DNA from: Liolophura sinensis
Lineage: Eukaryota; Mollusca; Polyplacophora; Chitonida; Chitonidae
Assembly (NCBI RefSeq): GCF_032854445.1
Contig: NC_088302.1
Coordinates: 40,306,191 to 40,370,190 of the forward strand
Direction: 5' to 3'
Length of the DNA stretch: 64,000 nt
Shown here: piece after piece, positions 34,370 to 46,002 of the stretch
How positions within the stretch are numbered: the first letter of the stretch is position 1
Layout: every line of letters begins with the position of its first letter
Program-made: the position numbers and the translations under genes
The notes under the pieces: generated by a model
Told to the model about the DNA's origin: nothing
Seen by the model: only the letters and a program-made list of their open reading frames with translations
The model's database searches: none

Positions 34370-34950
34370 TATAAATAGGAACCAGCGAGACAGTCAGGTG
34401 ATAGCCATTTTAACCACCACCTCCCACATGGAAAACACCAGATCTACAAAATCATAGGACGAATTTTCCAAAAAGGGTGTTCCTTTTGCTAATAAACATG
34501 CAGTAAGGGCGATTGCCCTACACACACACATATATATATATATATATGATTTGCCTGGTAGGTTCTTTTGGCTCAGTCCAAACCTTTGTGATTGACCTAC
34601 CACCCCTCGGGATGAGAGTGGACTTTGCCTGGATGTATGGAGGGACGTCTGATAGGGTGGTATAATACAGGCAGCAGGCACATGCTTATCGACTGTTTTA
34701 CTTTTTCCGATCATTAAAAACTTTGTCTGGATTACTCAACTTTCGTACACAACAAGTTCTGATTGAGCCTCTTTTTGACTGTGTGTGGACTTACATGTGT
34801 GTAAGGCAGATGTGAATCAAGGATTTCGGGTGTAGAAATTAGTTACATCTTTTTCCACCTGTGTGTGGTTTAGTTTGAATTAATTTGATGATAACCTGGG
34901 ATTAACTTTCTGGTGGATTGGTTTAATTACTGACTCTTTCTGGTTAAAAG
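34370..34950 (+). promoter_or_regulatory. Candidate TATA promoter and non-coding first exon
   Basis: TATAAATA at 34370-34377 could set a start near 34400. A consensus donor TTAAAAG|GTAAGC lies at 34950/34951. The span has no long plus-strand frame, so it would be a 5' UTR exon. The next good acceptor with a plausible start codon is at 41775. The link is inference. A (CA)n(TA)n tract (about 34519-34549) lies inside. Confidence 0.3.
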
Positions 34951-36160
34951 GTAAGCTCAAATTGTTTTTTTTTTGTATGTTTTTGTGAATTTTTAACAAA
35001 ATAATTTATTTGTTGATGAGAAAATTGTTTGCTCTGACACTAATTTATTTTAAGAATAGATGCGCAAAGTATGTCAAAATAATGTTGAACTTCATCAAAT
35101 GGAAGCTAATTGAAAGCTATGTCTAAATGTTTGCCTATTTTTATATTTTATTTTTGTTTACACCTACTATACTCAAGAGTTTTTGACTTGATGACCATGG
35201 AGTTTATGAGTATTTGCCAAGATCTTTAATTAGTATATGTTGAAATGACCACATTTCTAATACTTAAGAATTATTTTCAAATAAAATAATATATAAATAT
35301 AATAATATAATGAAATAAATAATTTTAAAATATTTTCAAATTCGTTTTCCAGGGATTGAAAATTGTTGTATTTCATTCTGGACGTTTCATCACTATAGAT
35401 GCATTGCTGACTGCTCCTTTACAGCTGTTGTTATAAAGCCATGTGTATCTCGAGCTAGCACTACATGCTTCATCACTCTCTTATCACATGACTGAAGTTT
35501 ACTATACGGGTATCCCACTCAATGTATTACTGGACTCAAAAGTATCCCTGGACTCAAAAGTATCCCCATGCATCTGGACCAAAGCTCAGCAGTAGTATCC
35601 CTCCTGGTTAGCTTGGCTCAATTTCTCTGTGCTCCACCATCATATATCAGGCTTACTGTATTCTCTCATCATTTTATATGGTGTTGCTGTATGTTTTTAT
35701 TTCTAGTCTGAAACTCGTTTCCTGGGGCTCTCCCAGTGTAGCCAAAGCTACTTTCATCATTTGTTGACTCAAAAGATCATACACTGCCTCATCATCTGGG
35801 ACTCAGTATCCCCTGTCACTCGACTCAATTGCCTTGTATCACCATTATCAATAGATTCTGTCACTATTTTTATTTAGAGTGAAATAAATCTAATGAAATG
35901 TTTTGATGCAGAAACACATTATTCCAGAAAAAAATTCATCCTACCTTCCCAAAAAAGCCCCTTATATTTAATGTAATGAAACAACTAATTGTTTTACCCC
36001 AATCACTAAAGGAAAGGTAAAATCCTCTAAGGTATTTATTACTAAATAATTTATTACTAAATTCACTACATCGTATCCAGTTGACTCAAGCTCAGTTTTT
36101 TATTGGCTACATGTAAATGGATGCCTCAGTTGTTACTTTCTCCAGAGAACTCTTTTTATA
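34951..36160. other. AT-rich stretch, no gene seen
   Basis: It contains a two-unit repeat of GGACTCAAAAGTATCCC at 35532-35570 and otherwise nothing recognised. Confidence 0.45.
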
Positions 36161-36164
36161 TTCA

Positions 36165-36478
36165 TAGGAATAGCAAATGATAGGTTAGAGAAATGTGCAT
36201 AGGAATATCAAATGATAGATTAAAGAAATGTGCATAGGAATATCAAATGATAGGTTAAAGAAATGTGCATAGGAATATCAAATGATAGGTTAGAGAAATG
36301 TGCATAGGAATATCAAATGATAGGTTAAAGAAATGTGCATAGGAATATCAAATGATAGGTTAAAGAAATGTGCACAGGAATATCAAATGATAGGTTAAAG
36401 AAATGTGCATAGGAATATCAAATGATAGGTTAAAGAAACGTGCATAGGAATATCAAATGATAGGTTAAAGAAATGTGT
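36165..36478. repeat. 35-bp minisatellite, 9 units
   Basis: The unit is AGGAATATCAAATGATAGGT plus TAAAGAAATGTGCAT. It is very homogeneous, with only single-base variants (TTAGAG for TTAAAG, CACAGG for CATAGG), suggesting recent expansion. Confidence 0.95.
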
Positions 36479-36479
36479 T

Positions 36480-38300
36480 GGTCGTTACTCGTATGACAAG
36501 TAGATTTTTACTGTTAAAATACTGTTTAATGAAGTGTAATTTTTTGTACCACCAGATCAACTACGCCCAGATGTATTATACTTAAATTTATACGTGCATG
36601 TAATGTGTTAGGGGAGCTTTGAGTTCGAACTCTTTTATCGCTGAAGGTAAAAAAACAATCCACTGTATCATATGATCTGCCAAAAATGTCATTTTTTAAC
36701 CCCATGTACTTTAACATGAGCGTTTTACAAAAAGCACTTCTGTAAAATAGATGAACAATGGAGAAAATTGAAAAGGTGAAGGTTTGTGAACTGGAAGTTC
36801 CTAAAGAAAAGAGTTGTTATTTGTTTCTCTGGAACAAGGTGAGACAGATGATCCTATATGAAGTTAGCATAGGACCTTTGTGTAAATGCTGTCTACATTA
36901 AAATCAAAGTGAAACATGAAAGTTAAAACTCTAAAATGCAAAATTAATATTTCCATCCAATGGAATGGAAAACCATTTAAAAGAATTTAAACTGAAGAGC
37001 CAGGAATACATCCTTGATTTTTGCCAAGTACCTCACACCTTCTTGATGAGATCTGCATTTGAACACGCCACTTCATTGGTGAAGGGCCTGATAGTTGTGG
37101 GGAGTCACATTCCACAGAATACATCCAACCACATCCAACCCATCCCAGGAAGACTATTGAGTAACACATAGTTGTATCATGTGGTAATATCTGACATTTC
37201 CACGAACATCTTTGTTGACCCCCTAAGGATTCAGGCCTCTACTTTAAGTCATCCCTCACCGGATCTAGTTGACACTGCGCTGTGCATGAGCGCTGTGCCA
37301 TCCCGTCAAGAATTTCCTGACCACTAATTGAGGATTTGGTAAATTTGATCTCTGATGAGTTCCTGTGATACTTTAGGTCATCGTGATTAATATGTCTGGT
37401 TTTACTATTAGAACAGACAAGTTGCCTGTGCATTTTATTCACTAAACAAAATAAGAACAAAATCAAAAAAAAAAAAAATTCATGGAGACTATAATCCACG
37501 TGAAATGGCCCTATAAATGCCTACATGTACTTTATTTAAAGTTGTTTCATTTATCTTGATTGTCATAAGAGTTGAAAATTATAAAAGGGAATACTTCTAA
37601 ATGCAAGTTCTAAATAAGTTCTAAATGCATCCCTTAGTGTCTGTTTTAAAATTTTGAAACTAAAAAAAGGTACAGTAGTCAGTAGTTGGTCATATAAAGG
37701 TTTGAACATACAGTGCACTTGTAATCCAAGTCTTAAATGATGTATAAATCAACAAAAACTCCATGAATAAAAAGACATCAAAAGAAAGCAGTCTAATTTC
37801 CCACATCTGGTTGTGTGGTTTCTCCCACCCTGACTATGTAAATGTAGTTAACAAGTCCCCTGTGATGTTTACCTGATGGTCTTACCTGTGTAATAGTGTT
37901 GGCAGTGTAAAGGGTATCCCGGTCATCAGTCTCCCTCTTCCCCCCCCCCCCCCCCATTCCAAATCGCCAGCAGTAGGCCAGACACAGAATTTGTGAGGCA
38001 ACCTATGTTTGGTCATCTCACACCAAGTGTAATAAATTTAACACAATGCCCCAGAGGATGATCACCCGGGAGAAGGGTAGCTATGGCATATTTACCTTGT
38101 TAGAAAGTGTACAGCTAGAGTCCGTAGGCATTCCAGGGCGTGTGGTGATATACTAGACAGACCTGGGAGTAAGCCATGGGCAAATAGACTAGTACAGGTC
38201 ACTTTCGGCTGCTACATACCAGTTTAGCATGATAGTGACATGGTGTCTATTTCCATACCATCACTCCTCCCTTACCAATTTGAATCTGTTCATGACCCGT
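36480..38300. other. Gene-free stretch with a poly-C run
   Basis: There is a run of about 16 C at 37940-37955 and nothing else recognised. The minus-strand open frame over 37239-37499 includes a poly-A-derived Phe run and has no support. Confidence 0.45.
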
Positions 38301-38309
38301 CATCTTGTC

Positions 38310-39290
38310 TCTTTCTATGCAAAAGCTTCATTACACACTCACCTGTGTGACCTATTGTCCCTGTGTCCTACCTTCATCACACACTCACCTGTCTCTGTTT
38401 CCCATCTTCATCACACACTTACCTGTCTCATGCACCTGTCTCCGTGTCGTGGCTTCATCACATGCTCACTTGTTTCTGTGTCATACCTTTGTCACACACT
38501 CACCTGTCTGTGTGTCAAACCTTCATCACACACACACACAGACATGTCTCTGTGTCATACATGTGTACCTTCATCACACACACACACTTGTTGCTGTGTC
38601 AAACCTTCATCACACACTCACTTGTTGCTGTGTCATACCTTCATCACACACACACTTGTTGCTGTGTCAAACCTTCATCACACACTCACTTGTTGCTGTG
38701 TCAAACCTTCATCACACACTCACTTGTTGCTGTGTCAAACCTTCATCACACACTCACTTGTTGCTGTTTCAAACCTTCATCACACACTCACTTGTTGCTG
38801 TGTCAAACCTTCATCACACACTCACTTGTTGCTGTGTCAAACCTTCATCACACACTCACTTGTTGCTGTGTCAAACCTTCATCACACACTCACTTGTTGC
38901 TGTGTCAAACCTTCATCACACACACACTTGTTGCTGTGTCAAACCTTCATCACACACTCACTTGTTGCTGTGTCAAACCTTCATCACACACTCACTTGTT
39001 GCTGTGTCAAACCTTCATCACACACTCACTTGTTGCTGTGTCATACCTTCATCACACACACACTTGTTGCTGTGTCAAACCTTCATCACACACACACTTG
39101 TTGCTGTGTCATACCTTCATCACACACACACTTGTTGCTGTGTCATACCTTCATCACACACTCACCTGTCTCTGTTTTGCATCTTCATCATACACTTACC
39201 TGTCATCAACATTACGCACCTGTCACACATTACGCAACATTACGCACCTGTCACACACACACACTTGTTGCTGTGTCATACCTTCATCAC
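38310..39290. repeat. 34-bp minisatellite, first block (about 28 units)
   Basis: The unit is CTTGTTGCTGTGTCAAACCT plus TCATCACACACTCA, with CA-expanded variants. The period of 34 is one more than 33, so each unit shifts the frame. All three plus frames stay open for over 300 codons without meaning a gene. Confidence 0.95.
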
Positions 39291-39312
39291 ACAGAGAGTG
39301 CACATGCACTCT

Positions 39313-39375
39313 AAGGATGCCTTCGTCTTCATATATCTGAAAAATTGTTAAGTATGACCTTAAATCCCAAGCACT
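39313..39375 (+). mobile_element. SINE-B tail fragment between minisatellite blocks
   Basis: TTCATATATCTGAAAAATTG then TTAAGTATGACCTTAAATCC matches the end of SINE-B. It separates the two blocks of the 34-bp array. Confidence 0.6.
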
Positions 39376-39399
39376 CACTCACTCGCTCACACTGCCTGT

Positions 39400-41045
39400 C
39401 CTTGTGTCATACCCTCGTTACACGCTCACCTGTCTCTGTACCATACTTTCATCACACTCTCCCCTGTCTCAGTGCTATGCCTTCATCACACTTCATAACT
39501 TCATCATGCACTCACCTGTCTCTGTACCATACTTTCATCACACACTCCCCTGTCTCTGTACCATACTTTCATCACATACTCACCTGTCTCGGTGCTATGC
39601 CTTCACACACTCCCCTGTCTCTGTACCATCCTTTCATCACACACTCACCTGTCTGTGTTGTACACTCATCACACACTCACCTGTCTGTCTCTGTACCATA
39701 CCTTCATCACACACTCCCCTGTCTCAGTGCTATGCCTTCATCACATACTCACCTGTGTGCCATACTTTCATCCCACACTCACCTGTCTCTTTACCTTGCG
39801 TTCATCACACACGCGCCAGCTCCTGTGCGATACTTTCATCACACTCTCCCCTGTCTGTACTATACTTTCATCACACACTCCCCTGTTTCTGTACCATACC
39901 TTCATTACATGCTCTCCTGTCTCTGTGTCATACCTGCATCACATGCTCCCCTGTCTGTGTCACACTTTCATCACATGCTCCCCTGTCTCTGTACCATACC
40001 TTCATCACACACTCCCCTGTCTCTGTACCATACCTTCATCACACACTCACCTGTCTCTGTACCATACCTTCATCACACACTCCCCTGTCTCTGTACCATA
40101 CCTTCGTCACATTCTCCCCTGTTTCTGTACCATACCTTCATCACATGCTCCCCTGTCTGTGTCACACTTTCATCACACTCTCCCCTCTCTGTACCATACT
40201 TTCATCACGCACTCCCCTGTCTCTGTACCATACTTTCATCACACACTCACCTGTCTCTGTACCATACTTTCATCACACACTCACCTGTTTCTGTACCATA
40301 CCTGCATCACATGCTCTCCTGTCTCTGTACCATACTTTCATCACACACTCACCTGTCTCTGTACCATACTTTCATCACACACTCACCTGTCTCTGTACCA
40401 TACTTTCATCACACATTCACCTGTCTCTGTACCATACCTGCACCACATGCTCACCTGTCTGTGTCACACTTTCATCACACACTCCCCTGTCTCTGTACCA
40501 TACTTTCATCACACACTCACCTGTCTCTGTACCATACCTTCATCACATGCTCCCCTGTCTGTGTCACACTTTCATCACACACTCCCCTGTCTCTGTACCA
40601 TACTTTCATCACACACTCCCTTGTCCCTGTAGCATACCTTCATCACATGCTCTCCTGTCTCTGTGTCACACTTTCATCACACACTCCCCTGTCTCTGTAC
40701 CATACTTTCATCACATGCTCTCCTGTCTCTGTACCATACCTTCATCACATTCTCCCCTGTCTGTGTGACACTTTCATCACATGCTCTCCTGTCTCTGTAC
40801 CATACCTTCATCCCATGCTCCCCTGTCTGTGTCACACTTTCATCACATGCTCCCCTGTCTGTGTCACACTTTCATCACACACTCCCCTGTCTCTGTGCCA
40901 TACCTTCATCACATGCTCTCCTGTCTCTGTGTCACACTTTCATCACATGCTCCCCTGTCTGTGTCACACTTTCATCACATGCTCCCCTGTCTCAGTACCA
41001 TACCTTCATTACACACTCACCTCTCTCTGTGCCATACATGTACCT
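39400..41045. repeat. 34-bp minisatellite, second block (about 48 units)
   Basis: The unit is ACCTGTCTCTGTACCATACT plus TTCATCACACACTC, clearly related to the first block (shared TTCATCACACACTC) but with its own variants (ATGCTCCCCTGTCTGTGTCA). It gives stop-free frames of up to 607 codons in all three frames. Confidence 0.95.
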
Positions 41046-41501
41046 ATCTCTCTGATCTACATTCATCTCATACTCACCATACCTTTGTCATGCAGTCATG
41101 GGTTTGCATTTTCTGTGCACACATCCATCTTTACTCCTTTAACAAAAGGTATTATGTATGTCCAGTAGGTTGTGCAAAACTGTTGTGTGGCTTTATTAAT
41201 TTTTGTTGATATTGTATACCTGAATTTCCACTTCATACCCATGGCCTGTGCAATATAATATAATACTGTTTTGTGTCTCTGTCCATGTAGGTCACTTGTG
41301 CTCAAGTACATGTTCATGTACAAAGAACCTCTTCTGGTTCCACCAATCAGAGAATGTACAGTGATTACATAACGCCTCTGATGTATACTTAGTGATCAGA
41401 TTGCTTGCACCCCCGTTTTCTCCAGAGGTGATATTAAATTCCCCTGGCCTCTGACAGCATGCGCCATCTGTATGACATAACCGGGTTGCCCAGAGTGGGT
41501 G

Positions 41502-41564
41502 TATATAGACAATAGACACCATCAGGGGGTAAGATCAGCTTGAGGCCACAAACATCACCACGTG
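41502..41564 (+). promoter_or_regulatory. Candidate second promoter (TATA-like and E-box)
   Basis: TATATAG at 41502-41508 is followed by a GC-richer unique stretch with an E-box CACGTG at 41559-41564 and AGATCAAAG (TCF/LEF-like) at 41702-41710. It lies 280-340 bases before the signal-peptide ATG. It would give an unspliced 5' UTR as an alternative to the 34.4 kb start. This rests on motifs only. Confidence 0.3.
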
Positions 41565-41845
41565 CTCGCTCCGCGCTTTTCATCACAAATGGTTTGTCTG
41601 ACATTTCTTCAGTCTCTCTAATCAGTAAGGCTTAGAGCGGGCCTAGCTGTTCTCTTCACTTGTGGAGAGGAGAGCGATTCGTACTGCTTTTTAGAGAATC
41701 AAGATCAAAGATGTTTCAGAGGCTTGATCCACCCGCTGAATTACTCTCCCGGCTCTTCTGTGTTTGTTTCAACAGGGGCTAACTCTCAAGCTCTTGTGTG
41801 GAGGTATACAGACAAAGTTTGGGTCAGCAGGATAGGGTGTGTGTC

Positions 41846-41955
41846 ATGATGGCAGTCCGTCTGTCTGTTTGTCTGGCTGTTTTAGTCATCATATGTGCAC
41901 CTTTGACAAGCATAGCCCGCAGACGGTCCAGAAATCTCAGGCCAGGAGCAAAAGG
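41846..41955 (+). CDS. First coding exon of a secreted or membrane protein (signal peptide)
   Basis: A tandem ATGATG starts MMAVRLSVCLAVLVIICAPL, then TSIARRRSRNLRPGAKG, to a consensus donor GG|GTAAGT. This is a classical signal peptide with likely cleavage near TSIA, then a basic Arg-rich stretch. An acceptor TGTTTGTTTCAACAG at 41775 gives a 70-base 5' UTR part with no upstream ATG. It ends in phase 2. No following exon could be recognised up to 64000, so the gene has a long first coding intron. The basic motif right after the signal peptide occurs in several secreted matrix-binding factors, but the family cannot be named. Confidence 0.6.
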
Positions 41956-42349
41956 GTAAGTTGTGAACTATTATCGTAAGTCTTACTAAACCATGTTAAG
42001 TATACTACAGATACATTGAGTGTATCTTGAAAGTCTGATTATCAGAGCCACTATATAAACTACTGGCATGACTGGTATAGCCATAATAAGTTTAAGAACA
42101 ACGTTTTGTATTGTTTGGATTTGGCAGAATCATGTTGTGATTGCGTTGTTATCAGGTCCACTGATTTAAATGAATTCATGAATTATAATGCGAGCCAATG
42201 AATACCTGGAATGTGAGTGTGGATTGAGACTCTGATTTAGTGCATATTTATTGTCAGTAGGCTTGTTATGTACATAACAAAAGGCAGTGGTTGTCCAGGG
42301 TTGGTGGGGGGTGGGGCTGGGAGTGGGGTTGTTGTTGTGGGGACTGCTT

Positions 42350-42412
42350 GTACTGGTGAAATATTTTTGAGTACAGCATCCTTAATCCCTTAACCCCAAT
42401 CAAACAAATTAG
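42350..42412 (+). mobile_element. SINE-A-like tail fragment
   Basis: GGTGAAATATTTTTGAGTAC then AACCCCAATCAAACAAAT resembles the SINE-A end. It follows a G-rich tract (42302-42340). Confidence 0.5.
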
Positions 42413-42518
42413 TACAATATACATGTAGGTGAAGAATAATGGGAAGATGACATACTTTTTAATCCTCTGAGCAGGTCTACAATCATGATGTTACAGTGTA
42501 TCGGTTTTTACTGTAATG

Positions 42519-42724
42519 TCATACTGTCGTAAATGTGACGTCATCGTCGTCATGTCATACTGCCGTAAATGTGGCATCATCAACATGTCATACTGCTGTA
42601 AATGTGACATCATCATGATGTCATACTGCTGTAAATGTGACATCATCACGATGTCATACTGTTGTAAATGTGACCTCATCATCATCATCATGTCAAACTG
42701 CTGTAAATGTGACATCATCATGAT
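42519..42724. repeat. 33-bp minisatellite with CRE-like units, 6 units
   Basis: The unit is TACTGCTGTAAATGTGACAT plus CATCATGATGTCA. The first unit has the full CRE palindrome TGACGTCA (42536-42543); later units have TGACATCA or TGACCTCA. The 33-base period keeps frames open on both strands, so it is not coding. Confidence 0.93.
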
Positions 42725-42729
42725 GAGCT

Positions 42730-44010
42730 AGGAAAGGAACATTTTACGTCAATAAAATAATGTCAAGGCCCTACTGCCAGGCATTTAATAGTGACCTATT
42801 CTAAATGTACCACCTTTACACATACATTTGCTCAGGCTACACCATATACATGTTGGAGGCACTTAGGTCTGTGTTTTTCTGGATGTTACATGTAGAAGGT
42901 ATTCGTTATTCACATTCGTGTCTGTAGACAGTGCTTTCCAGTGTTTTCTTTAATTTACACCTGTTCTTTTAAATGTTCCATGGTAAGTCTATATTTGTCA
43001 TGTCAATCATTAGCATATGTGGTGTACATTGGTGTAGCATACATTTGATCTGTTACAAAAGCTTTCAGGCTCATGGGTGATGGAATTGGAGAGAGCCTAG
43101 AGTGTAAAGAACCACGCCCTACCTGATGAGCCCACTGGCATAAGGCCACATCCATTAGCCAGCTCATGAACTTTTAGCCACATGCTAACATGTATTGTCT
43201 AATGTACCCATGTGAACAAGGTTAGAACTCTGATACACCTAGAGTAGCATACCTGTGTAGAGAGTTTGTGTGAGGGTGTTTGCCAGAGTGTTTCCTGGAA
43301 ACGCTATCTATGCTCTCTGGTTTCTGTCACACATGCCATACCTGATACTGTTGTTTGTGTCAGATAATACTGCAGTTGATAAATAACACAGGTGATGAGT
43401 GCAGAACATCCAGGGTGAATTAGGGAATGATTGTTTTGTACCCTTGGCAGTAAGTGCCTACTCCTGTCCTGCTGTGGCTTAGGCTGGTGAGTGACCAATT
43501 GTCATGATGCTAGACTGCATGGCGCTAATTTTGGTATAACCCTACACATTATGTATCGGGTGCATGTTTTCTTCCAAGATTGTATTTGACCGATCCAAAA
43601 TATATAAAGCAATAGTGATACACATAAAATTTGTTAATGGAGTAAAATGTTTGATAGTTTACAGAAGTCTGCTTTAAAGGATCTTTGGCCATTGTTGACA
43701 GTACTGTGAGGGGAAAACTGATGGTTATAATACATTTTGTCTAGAAAAGTTCCTGGCCGCTCATGGCAAAAATAACATTATGGATTTTTATGCCAGATCT
43801 TTAGGCTGATACATGTAACAAGCCTGGATGACATTACATCATTACAATAAGGGGACATTATAGTAAGGTTTGACTTACTATGCTTGACCTATGTATCTGT
43901 CATGGTCCCATTCAAGATCTTAGGTCTGTACCAGGCCAGGTCCTGTCATGCTGTCTTTATTTCCTTATCCCATCCAGTCCATTCTATATCCTCTGGCCAT
44001 TTTCTAGTAT
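42730..44010. other. Unique sequence, no gene seen
   Basis: No splice-bounded coding exon was recognised. The sequence is unique-looking and moderately GC-rich in places, so regulatory elements of the signal-peptide gene could lie here. Confidence 0.4.
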
Positions 44011-44012
44011 AC

Positions 44013-44805
44013 AGTATAGCTGGGTCCTAACCTTCAATCCTACACCCATTGTGGCCAGAGGATACGCTGACGGTCAGCCCGTGGTCAGTATACAACAGGC
44101 CGACTATGCACCTTCATACGCGTACCGTGACACGATCCCCCGACTGTGGTACAGAAACCCTCGGCATACTGTCGGCTCATGATCATAAAATGTTTTAATG
44201 CGGACTGATTTCCTTATGAACACCATGATAGCCCTAGGCCTATATTTACTTTTGTATTCTAAATCTTGCTAGCTGTAAAATGTATTACATATTGTGAGAA
44301 TATTCCTCTCCCTATCAATGTATAAATTATAACAATACACCAAAGAAATTCAAAAATTCTTTTTGATCCAGGTGAAAATATCTCTTAGCACAATTTCAAT
44401 CCAGTTTTTGCTCGTACTTCAGAATAGCCCAAATAATTATCTTTCATAAAATATCAGCCTTGTCTGTGCAAATGTTACATAAAAAATCGGTAATTAAGTT
44501 CCAAAAATTTATAGACCAAGTCGCATAATAACTTTAGAATTATTTTAACAAATTAAGCAGTACAGGTACAAGTCTGGTATTTATGGCTTGAAACTCATCA
44601 GCTTGACTGTGACATCACTATGCACAGTCTGCTGGCTGATCGTGGGTCGACCCTACATGGGCCCTACATGGATGGTAAGTAGGGGATGACGGCCTGTTTG
44701 ATCAGAACCCGACCAGGCTCGACTTATAGTGGATGTATGATACACAGACCATCTGACCACAGTGAGCGTTGGATTGATGGTTCGGATCTGGCTGTACTGT
44801 ATGTC
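44013..44805. mobile_element. Inverted-repeat composite DNA element (repeat C ends, repeat D inside)
   Basis: The left end (about 44013-44180) is the inverse of the right end (about 44600-44805): ATACAGTATAGCTGGGTCCT against reverse-complement ATACAGTACAGCCAGATCCG. Both continue with CCCATTGTGGCCAGA against CTCACTGTGGTCAGA. Between them 44380-44600 is repeat D. It looks like a non-autonomous element of about 790 bp with long imperfect TIRs. No transposase is visible. Confidence 0.65.
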
Positions 44806-44814
44806 TTCCGGTCC

Positions 44815-45500
44815 CATCATGTCCACTATGTCTTTTTGTCCCATCCTGTCCACTCTCTACCCTCTGCACCCATCCTGTCCACTCTCTACCCTCTGCACCC
44901 ATCTTGTCCACTCTATACCTTCTGCACCCATCCTGTCCACTCTATACCTTCTGCACCCATTCTGTCCACTCTATACCTTCTGCACCCATCTTGTCTATTC
45001 TATACCTTCTGCACCCAACCTGTCCACTCTATACCTTCAGCCACCATCCTGTCCACTCTATACCTTCTGCACCCATCTTGTCCACTCTATACCTTCTGCA
45101 CCCATCCTGTCCACTCTATACCTTCAGCCACCATCCTGTCCACTCTATAACATCTGCACCCATCCTGTCCACTCTATACCTTCTGCACCCATCTTGTCCA
45201 TTCTATACCTTCTGCACCCATCTTGTCCATTCTATACCCTCTGCACCCAACCTGTCCACTCTATACCTTCTGCACCCATCATGTCCACTCTATACCTTCT
45301 GCACTCAACCTGTCCATTCTATACCTTCTGCATCCAACCTGTCCACTCTATACCTTCTGCACCCATCCTGTCCACTCTATACCTTCTGCACCCATCCTGT
45401 CCACTCTATACCCTCTGCACCCATCTTGTCCACTCTATACCCTCTGCACCCATCCTGTCCACTCTATACCTTCTGCACCCATCTGTCCACTGTATATCTG
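44815..45500. repeat. 30-bp minisatellite, about 23 units
   Basis: The unit is CATCCTGTCCACTCTATACC plus TTCTGCACCC. The 30-base period gives 10-residue repeats, open in all three plus frames. It starts right at the end of the 44 kb element. Confidence 0.95.
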
Positions 45501-45539
45501 CTGGTTTCATTATGTCCACTTCTGCCAGTTTCCTCCACA

Positions 45540-45990
45540 ATAATGCCCACAGTCCCATCAAGTCTTGTGGTTCCATAATGCCCACTCTGTGTCTTCTGGT
45601 CTCATAATGCCCATTCTGTGTCTTCTGGTCTCATAATGCCCACTCTGTGTCTTCTGTCTCACAATGCCCACTCTGTGTCTTCTGGTCTCATAATGCCCAC
45701 TCTGTGTCTTCTGGTCTCATAATGCCCACTCTGTGTCTTCTGGTCTCATAATGCCCACTCTGTGTCTTCTGGTCTCATAATGCCCACTCTGTGTCTTCTG
45801 GTCTCATAATGCCCACTCTGTGTCTTCTGGTCTCATAATGCCCACTCTGTATCTTCTGGTCTCATAATGCCACTCTGTGTCTTCTGGTCTCATAATGCCC
45901 ACTCTGTATCTTCTGGTCTCATCATTCCCACTCTATATCTTCTGGTCCCATAATGCCGACTCTGTATGTTCATTCTGTATTTTCTGGTCT
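45540..45990. repeat. 29-bp minisatellite, about 14 units
   Basis: The unit is CTCATAATGCCCACTCTGTG plus TCTTCTGGT. It is very homogeneous and shares CCACTCT with the preceding array. Confidence 0.95.
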
Positions 45991-46002
45991 TATAATGCAC
46001 AC

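Noticed and set aside
38310-39290. CRISPR-like appearance of regular repeats
   Set aside because: Units are contiguous and tandem, with no unique spacers, in a eukaryotic genome.
38229-41168. Very long Cys/His-rich open frames (up to 607 codons) in three frames
   Set aside because: They are the 34-bp minisatellite read in all frames. No splice sites, no domain, and the same peptide appears in each frame.
41776-41845. Alternative reading joining exon 33197-33332 to 41776
   Set aside because: The phase fits, but the frame stops after 24 codons, while another frame gives a clear signal peptide from 41846.
43880-44182. 100-codon plus frame near 44 kb
   Set aside because: It runs into the inverted left end of the 44 kb element and changes character there, so it is a chance frame.
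44686-45607. Open frames of 154-281 codons with 10-residue repeats
   Set aside because: They come from a 30-bp tandem repeat without stops, and all three frames are open.
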